DNA from: CAZWDO01 sp964632485 [NCBI: uncultured bacterium]
GTDB taxonomy: Bacteria; JAGOEH01
Assembly (NCBI GenBank): GCA_964632485.1
Contig: CAZWDO010000002.1
Span: 80,241-144,240 of the forward strand
Length of the DNA stretch: 64,000 nucleotides
Direction of reading: 5' to 3'
Part shown: positions 19,201 to 26,696 of the stretch, one piece after another
How positions within the stretch are numbered: the stretch's first letter is position 1
How the letters are laid out: each line of letters starts with the position of its first letter
Notes under the pieces: generated by a model
Told to the model about the DNA's origin: nothing
The model's database searches: none
Seen by the model: the letters and a program-made list of their open reading frames with translations, nothing else
Position numbers and translations under genes: made by a program

Positions 19201-19281
19201 AATGCCAAAAAGAATGATTATCAGCGATAAAACTGTGGCTAATACCGGCCGGTGGATACTTAACGACGATAGAGAGCTCAT
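16201..19281 (-). CDS. RND multidrug-type efflux pump, inner-membrane subunit (AcrB/MdtB-like)
   Basis: The 1026-residue length and two-fold organisation are typical of HAE1-type RND pumps: 12 transmembrane helices and two large periplasmic loops. The proton-relay aspartates are in VLAIGLVVDDAIVVMENIY (about 400-418). The N-terminus LSSLSIHRPVLATVLSLIII and the C-terminal LIPFLYL helix are also typical. It exports hydrophobic or amphiphilic compounds using the proton gradient, working with the adaptor and channel on either side. Start and stop overlap both neighbours by 4 bases, so the three proteins should be made in step. The substrate cannot be told from sequence. Confidence 0.95.
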   Translation of the reverse strand: MSSLSSLSIHRPVLATVLSLIIILFGIIGLTRLSIREYPDIDLPTITVTTTYIGANAEVIQTQITEPLEESINGIDGIRSLTSISAEGRSSITVEFKLGKNLEAAANDVRDRVSRAMRNLPPDANVPIIVKADANTSAIVLVNVRSAQLSLLDLSDLASRMIKDRLQTIPGVSEVQIWGEKRYAMRLRIDPQKMAILGLTPMDIRLALEQENLELPSGRLEGENTELTIRTLSRLATAQEFNRLILRETANQLIRLEDIGYAELAPENERTLFRSDGIPMVGVALVPLPGANTIAIVDELNRRLEILKKEIPPGVEIKIGFDLTRFVRQSIREVRETILIAFILVILIIFFFLKNWRTSLIPIVVIPISLIGAFFIMYLFDFSINILTLLSLVLAIGLVVDDAIVVMENIYQKTEAGFSSIEAATAGASEVFFAVISTTVTLVAIFFPIVFMEGITGRLFREFSIVLAGSVIISSFVALTLAPMLCSRILHPPANNAISDGDRNGETANTGRTPFIKRLTGYYRQSLEMSIDRSKWNWTILALISLLVIIFWRLLPSELAPLDDRSTLRFSAIAPEGTTFTAMDQQISNLVAYVMERVPEREVLLSNTAPGHGGAPSVNQGNMRLMLLQPDRRNRSQKEIFLTLSRELRQFNNIRVIPSQEATFSGVQRGSSLPVQFVVKAPSQKHLAQSVPEFFNLAKSSSAFSAVDVNLKFNKPEAVIRIDRDMAATLGVSARDISQTLQLLYSGLRYGFFIKNEKQYDIIGEAQYPRRNDPGDLLGILVRGKNGQLIRLDNLVHFTESIRSPQFYRYDRWASATFSANLSEGFTIDDGIREMERIATETLDSSYTTTLTGLSKDYRESSGSLNFVLILSLALIYLVLAAQFESFVDPLIIMGTVPLALAGSLLFLFFFNQTLNVFSQIGQIMLIGLATKNGILIVEFANQRRQAGISLREAIIDATAKRFRPILMTSISTILGALPIAISLGSGSASRAPMGIAIIGGMLFSTFLSLYLIPFLYLRFNRDQVQ

Positions 19282-20339
19282 GGAGTTGATTCCCCGGATG
19301 AAGCAGAGGAGCTGCGAAGCTGGACGCGTGAGCCTGGTTTTATCATCATCAATGCGCTGGTGATCAGTGAATCCCCGTCATTGAGTCCGCTAAGAATCTG
19401 CACTTGGACACTGTCCCGCCAGCCAGTGGATATCGGGCGATAGGCGGCTGTTCCCGTAGAGCAGATATAGACTCCAAAGCTATTGACTGTTGAAACAATC
19501 GTTTCGGAAGGGATTAATATCGCATGGGGAATTGTGTCTAGCTGGATTCTTGCTTCAACCATCATTCCGGGAAGCAATCCCCGCGGGGGATTTTCCAATA
19601 CGGCATGTAGCATGCGTGAACGGGTTGTTTCATCTAAAACATTTGAAAGCGCATAAATTCGTGCTGTCCATAATCGGTCAGAAAACGGCATATCCAATCG
19701 GTTGCCGGTTTTAATCCGGCTGGCAAATTGTTCCGGAACTGCAAAGCTGAGTTTGATGCGGCTGATATCCACCAGTTCTGTTATTTCCATTCCGGCCTGG
19801 ACAAAGGCTCCCACGCTCAATTGCCGCAATCCGACTCTGCCGGCGAACGGCGCCCGGATTTCGGTTTTACGGATTTGAGCATCCAGGTTTGATAGATCAG
19901 TATTGACTATGCCAAGCTCGTATACTGTTTGATCCATTGATTCCCGACTGATAGAACCTTGGTCCAGCATGGGCTGCTGACGGGCGATGCGGGATTCCAG
20001 CCAGGATTTGTCCAACAGGAGCTTTTCTCGTTTCGCGGTCAATTCCCGCTTATCCAATTGAACCAGTAATTGCCGGCATTCGACCGATTGGCCCTCCTGG
20101 AACAAAATTTCCTCAATGCGGCCAGCAGTTTCAAAACGTAGCGCCACTCCTTCGTTCGGCAGCACATTGCCCAATAGACTCAACTCCTCGATCCAGGGAT
20201 GGCTTTCGATAACCCGTATATCCACTGTTAACACGCTATTCGCGTTTTGTGTCTTTACTTCGCTCCGGCCGCAGGAGAAAAATCCGGCCAGAAAGATAAT
20301 TCCCCAAGTTTCCCATTTCCTAAGTTTCGAATTTTCCAT
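19278..20339 (-). CDS. RND efflux periplasmic adaptor lipoprotein (membrane fusion protein)
   Basis: About 353 residues. The N-terminus (MENSKLRKWETWGIIFLAGF then FSCG) looks like a lipoprotein signal with the lipidated Cys near 23. A biotin/lipoyl-like domain (GRIEEILFQEGQSVECRQLLVQLD), a coiled-coil hairpin and a second lipoyl half (EIRAPFAGRVGLRQLSVGAFV) follow, then a beta-barrel and a membrane-proximal domain. It links the pump to the channel. The frame stays open to 20435, but the added 32 residues look non-coding, so the ATG at 20339 is preferred. It is the first gene of the efflux operon. Confidence 0.9.
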   Translation of the reverse strand: MENSKLRKWETWGIIFLAGFFSCGRSEVKTQNANSVLTVDIRVIESHPWIEELSLLGNVLPNEGVALRFETAGRIEEILFQEGQSVECRQLLVQLDKRELTAKREKLLLDKSWLESRIARQQPMLDQGSISRESMDQTVYELGIVNTDLSNLDAQIRKTEIRAPFAGRVGLRQLSVGAFVQAGMEITELVDISRIKLSFAVPEQFASRIKTGNRLDMPFSDRLWTARIYALSNVLDETTRSRMLHAVLENPPRGLLPGMMVEARIQLDTIPHAILIPSETIVSTVNSFGVYICSTGTAAYRPISTGWRDSVQVQILSGLNDGDSLITSALMMIKPGSRVQLRSSSASSGESTP

Positions 20340-20606
20340 GGTTCCCACTTTCCCGATGAAATCTGGCGGGTGTAAGTTTGAATGTTGCAATTTAAAATTT
20401 AAGAATCTGCTAGTGTTTGGCCATAATACCGGCAAATTTTGATTCGATTTGCCGTTCTTCGTCCTGAATTCTGGCCGTCGGCGTGATTCTCCCTCTGAAT
20501 AATAGGGATGCTGTAGTTGAACCGCTAAATAAAATTAGACGTCCGGTTTAGTATGATGTTTAAAAAAAATTAAAAATTCATGTCCGGAAGACAAAGAGTG
20601 AATGGT

Positions 20607-22433
20607 TCATTTGGCGCTGCGTTTTTGTCTCTGTTCTTTCGGAAGCGTGATGATGAAACGCGCGCCTTTCCCTTCCCCTTCACTGGAAGCCTTGATATGA
20701 CCACCCATACTATTCACAGAATTGGCGCAGGAATGTAAGCCAAAGCCATGACCCGCCTTTTCTCCAGTCTTGGTTGTAAACCCCCAACTGAATAATTTTT
20801 CCAGGTTTTCCGAGGATATTCCGCATCCGCTATCCTGAATAACAATCTGAATATTATCCTGTTGGTTAAAGGTCTCAACCTTCATACTTTTATCGCTTTT
20901 ATCATACATCTGGATCGCTTCGACCGCATTTTTAATAATATTAACCAGTATTTGGTGGAGCTTGATCCGTTCCACTTTCAGAGTGGGGATGGCGCTATCG
21001 AAATTTTCATCGAGGCGAATATTGACTCGTTCTATTTTTTCGTTAAAAATACTGATGGAATCGCGTATCAGTTGGTGGATATCGACAACTTCGACAATAT
21101 TCATTCCCGCATAGCGTTGTTGTGTGTTCAGGATATCAGTGATTAAGGAAATCCGGGTCAGCAGATATTCGAGATGCTCATTCAGATCATGGGTTTTATC
21201 ATCGAGAAACGAAATATAACCTTGAAAAAACTGGATAAACTTTTCTCCCTTGGGGTCGGCGCTTAAAAAATGATCAAGTTCTCCCTTTTTATCCATGAGT
21301 AACTGAAAGATTTTTTTTAATTTGTCGCTTTTGACAATATTGCTATCTTGCGATAAAATATTTAAACGCACATTGATGCTTGTAATGACATTCCCGATAT
21401 TATGCAGAACCGAAGAAGCCAATTCGGCTTTTCCCGCCTGATGAGCCGATTCAACCAGTTTTTCCTGGGTGCGTTTCAATTCCTCGGTGGTTTGCATCAA
21501 GTGGATATTTTTATCGGCGAGCTCATAGGTTCGTTCATCCACCAGTTGCTTCAATTGCTTAGTGTTGTTTTCAAGCCAACGGCTGATAGAGAGGATTTCG
21601 TTGCCCGATCTGATCATCTTTTGGATTTCGATTGCCGATAATTTGTAATCTTTGGAGGAGATGCTGCGGATTTTATCAACCAATTGCTTCAACGGATCAA
21701 TGATATTCCAGTTGATCAAAAGAATTCCCATAAGCAGTAAAAAAAAGATTGCCACGATTGATATCAGGATAATGCGTTGAAACATGGCGTTAATTTCTTT
21801 TTGCAGATTAGTGAATGTATAGTAGAATACAATATAGGCAATTCGTTTACCGAAAAAATCGTCATAGGGAACCACGACTTTTTGGGCTTCGCGATGACTG
21901 TTTTTGTCATTGACCTCATTGTTTTCACTATACGATTCGATGATGGGCGGCAACTGGTTGAGCAACGAATCCCTTATTGAACGGTTATAAAGTGTCGTCC
22001 GTTCCCGAACGGCTTGCGAGCTTATTATCCGCCTGGGACCGTGATATTTTTCAGTATTCAATTCGTCCGAGTCGAACTGGATTATGCCGGTACTGTCAAT
22101 AATTTGAATTTTAAGCAGATCCGGGTTGAGTTCCATGGTTTTAGCTTTAAATTCACTCTTGAGTTTATTGAAGGCATTGAAATAGTAATAAGAGTAAAGA
22201 TTGGTCACCTGAAGGGCAGATTGGTATGAGAAGGCTTCGTTTGCCTGGATGAAGCGCAAGCGTCGTTCAGTTCGGTTTGAGAGATAGAAATAGGAAAAAG
22301 TTACAGCCATCAGAATAACATAAAGAAAACCGAATTTAATGGCCATCTGCAGGCGCAGCGATTGACGTTCCCAGAAACCTTGTTCCTCTTCGTAAAATTT
22401 AACGGTACCAACCATTTTTTTTAACCTTTTCAT
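20607..22433 (-). CDS. Membrane sensor histidine kinase partnered with a solute-binding protein
   Basis: The 608-residue protein has a transmembrane helix at about 31-52, a periplasmic sensor region (about 53-218), a second helix (about 219-241) and a HAMP-like linker with coiled coil (about 245-335). The H-box is SSVLHNIGNVITSINV with His about 344. The ATPase has an N box (ILVNIIKNAVEAI), G1 (DSGCGISSENL) and G2 (KAGHGFGLHSCANSV). The LHNIGN type of H-box belongs to a minority kinase family. Its start lies 35 bases inside the upstream solute-binding protein gene, so the two are coupled. No response regulator is adjacent. Confidence 0.9.
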   Translation of the reverse strand: MKRLKKMVGTVKFYEEEQGFWERQSLRLQMAIKFGFLYVILMAVTFSYFYLSNRTERRLRFIQANEAFSYQSALQVTNLYSYYYFNAFNKLKSEFKAKTMELNPDLLKIQIIDSTGIIQFDSDELNTEKYHGPRRIISSQAVRERTTLYNRSIRDSLLNQLPPIIESYSENNEVNDKNSHREAQKVVVPYDDFFGKRIAYIVFYYTFTNLQKEINAMFQRIILISIVAIFFLLLMGILLINWNIIDPLKQLVDKIRSISSKDYKLSAIEIQKMIRSGNEILSISRWLENNTKQLKQLVDERTYELADKNIHLMQTTEELKRTQEKLVESAHQAGKAELASSVLHNIGNVITSINVRLNILSQDSNIVKSDKLKKIFQLLMDKKGELDHFLSADPKGEKFIQFFQGYISFLDDKTHDLNEHLEYLLTRISLITDILNTQQRYAGMNIVEVVDIHQLIRDSISIFNEKIERVNIRLDENFDSAIPTLKVERIKLHQILVNIIKNAVEAIQMYDKSDKSMKVETFNQQDNIQIVIQDSGCGISSENLEKLFSWGFTTKTGEKAGHGFGLHSCANSVNSMGGHIKASSEGEGKGARFIITLPKEQRQKRSAK

Positions 22434-23670
22434 GGAATGAGTTAAGCATCGTATCTACTGCAGAAGATACGTATTGTTTAGTGACGCATTTTTGCAGGAT
22501 ATCCCAGGCCTGGTAACTATAATCGTTGCTGATTTCCTCTATCGACCAGGAGAAAGGAATTGTGGGATTATTATTAAGTATCTGGTAGATTGACCAGGTT
22601 GTCGAATTGTAACCACTGCCGGTTGATTTTATGCCTGTCAGAGTCTTAACCATCTTGTTCCAAAGCTGGATCGTCTCTTGTTTCTGTAAATAATCCAAAA
22701 ATTGTTTGCATTGGGCGGATTGCGTGGTATTCTGATTGATGCAAAGCGCGGTGGTAATATCTAAAAATAGATAATCATTGCCGATAATATTGGATTCTTT
22801 TAAATTGAAAAAAGGCAGGACGCCCATCTCGGAGGGCTGATTGTCAGAAGAGAGGTATTCGGTGCTGGCCAGATACATGGCGGCTTTTTTGGATTTAAAG
22901 CGTTCTTGCGCTTCAAGATCGGAAATTGAGGCAAAATCCCGATTGAACGTATTGTAATTTTTACTGATGATTTGAACCATTTTTATAGCATTAATCAATC
23001 GCGTATCGTTCCATTCTAATTGCCCATTCAGAAAACGCGTGGTCTTTTCCGGCCCCAAAAAACGTAAAATCATGTACATCAGAAAAATAGTTCCTTTTCG
23101 AAAATCATCGCCTTTCATCCCCATCACTAAGGGACAGTAAAGATTGCGACTTCGTTTTGTAATATGGTCACACCATCTTAAAAAATCATCCAGGAGGAAA
23201 TTGCCTTGAGCCGGAACATCGATATTCAATTCGCGAAAAATTTTTTTGTTGTAAAATATGACAAAAGTGGATATCTCCAATGGAAACAGATTCAGTTTTT
23301 CTTGTTTAAGATAAACGACAACTGCCGGATGAAAAGTTTGTGAAATTTGATACCAATCGGTAATTTCTTTGGTAACATCCAGTCTATTAAAGCGAATGTT
23401 ATTGGTTGGCATAAAGATATCCGGCGATGAATTTGGAGTATAAAGCAAAAATCTGAATTCCACTTCCCGTGAGAATTCAAAGGGGTCGCGGGTATGCAGG
23501 ATGTAAAGACTATCGCCTGATTGAGCGGTAAAGCGCTTTTGCGCTTCATCGAAAAAAGCGATCTTGTTGACATTAGTACCTACATTCGTTACCAATTCCA
23601 ATGCGAAAAGCGGTAGGCTCCAAAGAGTCAGTATAAAAATTGTTCGGCGGCAGAATGAAAAAATATTCAT
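22399..23670 (-). CDS. Periplasmic extracellular solute-binding protein (ABC family 1 type), likely ligand sensor for the kinase
   Basis: The 423-residue protein has a signal peptide (MNIFSFCRRTIFILTLWSLP) and the two-lobe fold of family 1 sugar-type binding proteins. Recognisable parts are FDEAQKRFTAQSGD, PDIFMPTNN, EISTFVIFYNKKIFRELNI and WNKMVKTLTGIKS. No ABC permease or ATPase gene is nearby. The coding sequence overlaps the histidine kinase gene by 35 bases, so the protein probably presents a ligand to the kinase rather than to a transporter. The start has no ribosome binding site, and the predicted transcription start falls on or beside the ATG. Confidence 0.8.
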   Translation of the reverse strand: MNIFSFCRRTIFILTLWSLPLFALELVTNVGTNVNKIAFFDEAQKRFTAQSGDSLYILHTRDPFEFSREVEFRFLLYTPNSSPDIFMPTNNIRFNRLDVTKEITDWYQISQTFHPAVVVYLKQEKLNLFPLEISTFVIFYNKKIFRELNIDVPAQGNFLLDDFLRWCDHITKRSRNLYCPLVMGMKGDDFRKGTIFLMYMILRFLGPEKTTRFLNGQLEWNDTRLINAIKMVQIISKNYNTFNRDFASISDLEAQERFKSKKAAMYLASTEYLSSDNQPSEMGVLPFFNLKESNIIGNDYLFLDITTALCINQNTTQSAQCKQFLDYLQKQETIQLWNKMVKTLTGIKSTGSGYNSTTWSIYQILNNNPTIPFSWSIEEISNDYSYQAWDILQKCVTKQYVSSAVDTMLNSFHEKVKKNGWYR

Positions 23671-23676
23671 GCTTAC

Positions 23677-23705
23677 ATATTACATTCTTTTTTTCATCTT
23701 GTCAA
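23677..23705 (-). promoter_or_regulatory. Promoter of the binding protein/kinase operon, predicted leaderless transcript
   Basis: On the minus strand TTGACA (23700-23705), a 17-base spacer and TAATAT (23677-23682). Transcription would start about 7 bases downstream, at about 23670, which is the first base of the ATG. Confidence 0.7.
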
Positions 23706-23725
23706 GAGTTTTTAAGGGAAAAATA

Positions 23726-23753
23726 TTGACTTTTGAGATAAATGTTATATATT
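23726..23753 (+). promoter_or_regulatory. Promoter of the flavodiiron operon
   Basis: TTGACT (23726-23731), a 16-base spacer and TATATT (23748-23753), about 45 bases before the ATG at 23806. It is back-to-back with the minus-strand promoter ending at 23705. Confidence 0.6.
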
Positions 23754-23805
23754 TATAAAGACCAAAGCGAATATTAGACGAGTAAAATAAACGAAAGGAG
23801 TTATT

Positions 23806-24969
23806 ATGCGGCCCGTTGCCCTTAAGGAAGATGTGTATTGGGTGGGTGGTATTGATTGGGATTTGCGGAATTTTCATGGGTACCTGACGCAACGGGGGTC
23901 AACCTATAACGCCTATCTTATTGTTGATGAAAAAATTACGTTAATTGATTCGGTGAAATACTATATGGTGGATGAGATGTTGGCCCGCATCTCTAAAATT
24001 GTGGATCCTTCTAAAATTGATCTGTTAATCAGTAATCATGTCGAGATGGATCATTCGGGCGGATTGCCCGAACTGAAAAAACGGTTACCACAGGCGACGA
24101 TTTATACATCGCCGAACGGTGAGCGAGGATTACGGGCCCATTACAAGCAAGAGTGGGATTTCCATGTTATCAAACCGGGAGAAACAGTTTCCTTAGGTAA
24201 GCGCAGTTTGCAGTTTTTTCCCACTCCCATGGTGCATTGGCCCGATAATATGGTAACCTATTGTCCCGAAGAGAAAATTCTATTTTCCAATGACGCATTT
24301 GGACAACATATTGCGTCCACTGAGCGCTTTGACGATCAATTGGCATTGGATACTATCTTGTTTGAAGCGAAAAAATATTATGCGAATATTGTATTGCCTT
24401 ACGGGGCGCAGGTCGCTAAAGCCATTGAAACGGTTGCGCCACTGGAAATTACGATGATTGCCCCCAGCCACGGTCTGATCTGGCGTTCACGTATCGGTGA
24501 AATTGTCGCTGAATATGGGAAATGGTGCGCCAACCAGGTCGAAGAGAAAGCGTTGATCATCTTTGATACTATGTGGAATTCTACAGAAAAAATGGCGCGC
24601 GCTATCGCCGACGCTTTCGATAAAAAAGGAATTTCAGTCTCTTTGCTGAACCTTAAACACAACCATATTTCAGATATTATGACCGATGTATTAACCGCCC
24701 GTTATATCTGCATGGGATCACCTACCCTGAATAATAATATGCTCCCCACCGTCGCTTCTTTTTTAACCTATTTTAAAGGTCTGGCCCCCAAAAAACGAAA
24801 AGCCCTGGCCTTTGGATCCTATGGCTGGGGAGGGCAGAGTATTGGGCAGGTTTATGAAATCCTGAAAGAGTGTCAATTGGAGATGATGATGGATCCGATT
24901 AAAATTCAGTATATTCCGTCTTCACCCGATTTATTGGACCTTGAAGATAGTGTGTTTAAAATTTTGTAA
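23806..24969 (+). CDS. Flavodiiron protein (FprA-type A flavoprotein)
   Basis: The 387-residue protein has a metallo-beta-lactamase-like diiron domain (about 1-245) followed by a flavodoxin domain (about 250-387, LIIFDTMWNSTEKMARAIADAF). The iron ligands are visible: His78-x-Glu80-x-Asp82-His83 in SNHVEMDHSGG, a His in MVHWPDN, Asp in FSNDAFGQH and His in PSHGLIW. It reduces O2 to water, or NO to N2O, protecting anaerobic metabolism. GAAAGGAG precedes the ATG. The ferritin-like gene 23 bases downstream is probably co-transcribed, making a small oxygen/peroxide detoxification unit. The electron donor (rubredoxin) is not encoded here. Confidence 0.95.
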   Translation: MRPVALKEDVYWVGGIDWDLRNFHGYLTQRGSTYNAYLIVDEKITLIDSVKYYMVDEMLARISKIVDPSKIDLLISNHVEMDHSGGLPELKKRLPQATIYTSPNGERGLRAHYKQEWDFHVIKPGETVSLGKRSLQFFPTPMVHWPDNMVTYCPEEKILFSNDAFGQHIASTERFDDQLALDTILFEAKKYYANIVLPYGAQVAKAIETVAPLEITMIAPSHGLIWRSRIGEIVAEYGKWCANQVEEKALIIFDTMWNSTEKMARAIADAFDKKGISVSLLNLKHNHISDIMTDVLTARYICMGSPTLNNNMLPTVASFLTYFKGLAPKKRKALAFGSYGWGGQSIGQVYEILKECQLEMMMDPIKIQYIPSSPDLLDLEDSVFKIL

Positions 24970-24992
24970 CCTTTTTTTGAAAGGAAATGAAA

Positions 24993-25448
24993 ATGGACGT
25001 AAAAAAATTCAACAGTATTATCGATTTTGCCGTGGAAAGAGAAAATGAAGCGGTACTTTTTTATCAAAATCTGCAGAAAATGGTTCGGTTCAATGGCAAA
25101 ATTGAATTGCTGAAAAATTTGGAAAATATGGAGAAGGGCCATATTGAAATTTTGGAACAAATTAGAAAGAGCGATTTCAGTAATCTGGAAGTACCAGTAG
25201 TCGATTCCCTTAAAATTTCGGATTATTTAGTCCCTCCCCAAAAAGAAGAAAGCGAATTAACCTATCAGGACATTATCATTATTGTCATGAAGCGGGAAGA
25301 GGCTTCCTATAAATTGTATCATACGTTATCCCACAATTTTTCTGATGCCAATACGGCAAAATTGTTTGAAAAATTGGCGTCGGAAGAAGCGATGCACAAA
25401 TTGAGATTTGAAGAGATTTACGACCAGGAAATCTTAAAAGATAACTAA
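24993..25448 (+). CDS. Ferritin-like (rubrerythrin-type) diiron protein without a rubredoxin domain
   Basis: The roughly 151-residue protein is a four-helix bundle with the spacing of rubrerythrin-like metal sites: ERENEAVLFYQ, EKGHIEILEQI, KREEASYKLYHTL and SEEAMHKLRFEEIY. These supply the Glu and His ligands. No CxxC rubredoxin part is present. It probably reduces peroxide or stores iron alongside the flavodiiron protein. An ATG at 24987 is in frame, but AAAGG lies only 2-3 bases before it and 8-9 bases before the ATG at 24993, so the second is preferred. Confidence 0.8.
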   Translation: MDVKKFNSIIDFAVERENEAVLFYQNLQKMVRFNGKIELLKNLENMEKGHIEILEQIRKSDFSNLEVPVVDSLKISDYLVPPQKEESELTYQDIIIIVMKREEASYKLYHTLSHNFSDANTAKLFEKLASEEAMHKLRFEEIYDQEILKDN

Positions 25449-25493
25449 AATTTTTTGAAGACTTAAACTCTGCCGAATTGTGATTCAATATAG

Positions 25494-25515
25494 CCCGCAG
25501 GCTGCCACCTGCGGG
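25494..25515. repeat. Perfect palindromic hairpin
   Basis: CCCGCAGG (25494-25501), a 6-base loop and CCTGCGGG (25508-25515), with no T tract after it. It lies between the ferritin-like gene and a GT2 gene. It looks like a REP-type dispersed palindrome; another stem of similar size is at 57533-57556. Confidence 0.4.
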
Positions 25516-25699
25516 TTGATAGATCAGTCGGTTACCTGATTTGTTGAATTATATTAATATTGATCGTTCCTGCATGATCCATGCAAACGGTTATGATGAA
25601 TTTTAATGCTGATTACTGAGTTTTCAAGATTTATCATCTGTTACTTGTAATTTTAGGTAATACACAAACTTTAGCGTTTTTTGATTGGATAAATGAGTA

Positions 25700-26524
25700 T
25701 TGGTATCCGTTATTATTCCTACGTATAATCGTTATCAGTTCATCGGTTTGGCAATCGATTCGGTTTTGAAGCAAAGTTATACGGATATTGAAATCATTAT
25801 TGTAGATGATGGTTCGAGTGATGGTACGAATCGTTTGATTCGACATGCTTTTGGAGCAGGGGTCCGTTATATCCATCAATCGAATCGGGGAGTCAGCGCA
25901 GCGCGTAATACAGGGATTGCCGCGGCTCGGGGAGAATATATTGCATTTTTGGATTCCGATGATTGGTGGCGTTTGGATAAAATTGCTCAGCAACTGAATG
26001 TTTTACAGCAATCTCCGCAATATCAGGTATGCTATACGAATGAAAAATGGTTTATGAACGGGCAGCCGATCAATCAACATAAACATCATCAAAAATTTAG
26101 CGGTTGGGTTTTTGAAAAGGCGCTTCCCCTTTGCCTGATAAGTCCATCTTCGGCGCTGATGCATCGTTCGGTTCTGGAACGGATTGGCGGTTTTAACGAA
26201 ATCTTGCCGGTTTGTGAGGATTATGATTTATGGCTGCGATTGACAGCACTCTATCCGGTTATTTTTCTGGATCAGCCTCTGGTCTATAAACGGGGAGGGC
26301 ATGCCGATCAGCTTTCCAGACAATTACCCGTGATGGATTATTATCGGATACTGGCATTGGCGGATTTTATCCGGGGTCCAATCTATCCCCGTGTATATAT
26401 AGAAGCGGCCCGGCGAACCTTGGAACAAAAACTGAAAATTGTGATTAAAGGCGCGATCAAGCATCGTAACGAGGTGTTGTTACGCCAACTGGAGCCGCTG
26501 GTCCATGAATTCCTGTCAGAATAG
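25700..26524 (+). CDS. Family 2 glycosyltransferase
   Basis: The 274-residue GT-A enzyme begins with VSVIIPTYNRYQFIGLAIDS. It has the nucleotide-binding IIVDDGSSDGTN (about 35), the DxD region FLDSDDWW (about 90) and the acceptor motif CEDYDLWLRL (about 175). The open frame begins at a TTG with only a weak ribosome binding site; the nearby ATG at 25693 is out of frame. It stands alone, away from the other glycosyltransferases, so its pathway (surface polysaccharide or glycoprotein) is not evident. Confidence 0.85.
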   Translation: MVSVIIPTYNRYQFIGLAIDSVLKQSYTDIEIIIVDDGSSDGTNRLIRHAFGAGVRYIHQSNRGVSAARNTGIAAARGEYIAFLDSDDWWRLDKIAQQLNVLQQSPQYQVCYTNEKWFMNGQPINQHKHHQKFSGWVFEKALPLCLISPSSALMHRSVLERIGGFNEILPVCEDYDLWLRLTALYPVIFLDQPLVYKRGGHADQLSRQLPVMDYYRILALADFIRGPIYPRVYIEAARRTLEQKLKIVIKGAIKHRNEVLLRQLEPLVHEFLSE

Positions 26525-26696
26525 TTTTCATCTCTATTCCGGTTAACTTTAGCGATCGTTTTAAATCAATAATTTCCCTGTCGATAGACTTCCGGAAATA
26601 TTATGGCCATTCCAGAGTCTGTATTACAGGCTTTACTGCGAATGGCCACGATGCTATCATTGGAAAAATTCAGGGTGATTCAAGAATTGCTCCAAT

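Noticed and set aside
16201-20339. Specific drug or metal assignment for the RND pump
   Set aside because: The sequence shows HAE1-type proton-relay residues but nothing that fixes the substrate.
20420-20550. Short coding-like stretch on the minus strand upstream of the efflux adaptor (RIQDEERQIESKFAGIMAKH)
   Set aside because: About 40 residues with no start codon or family match; it could be chance or an old remnant.
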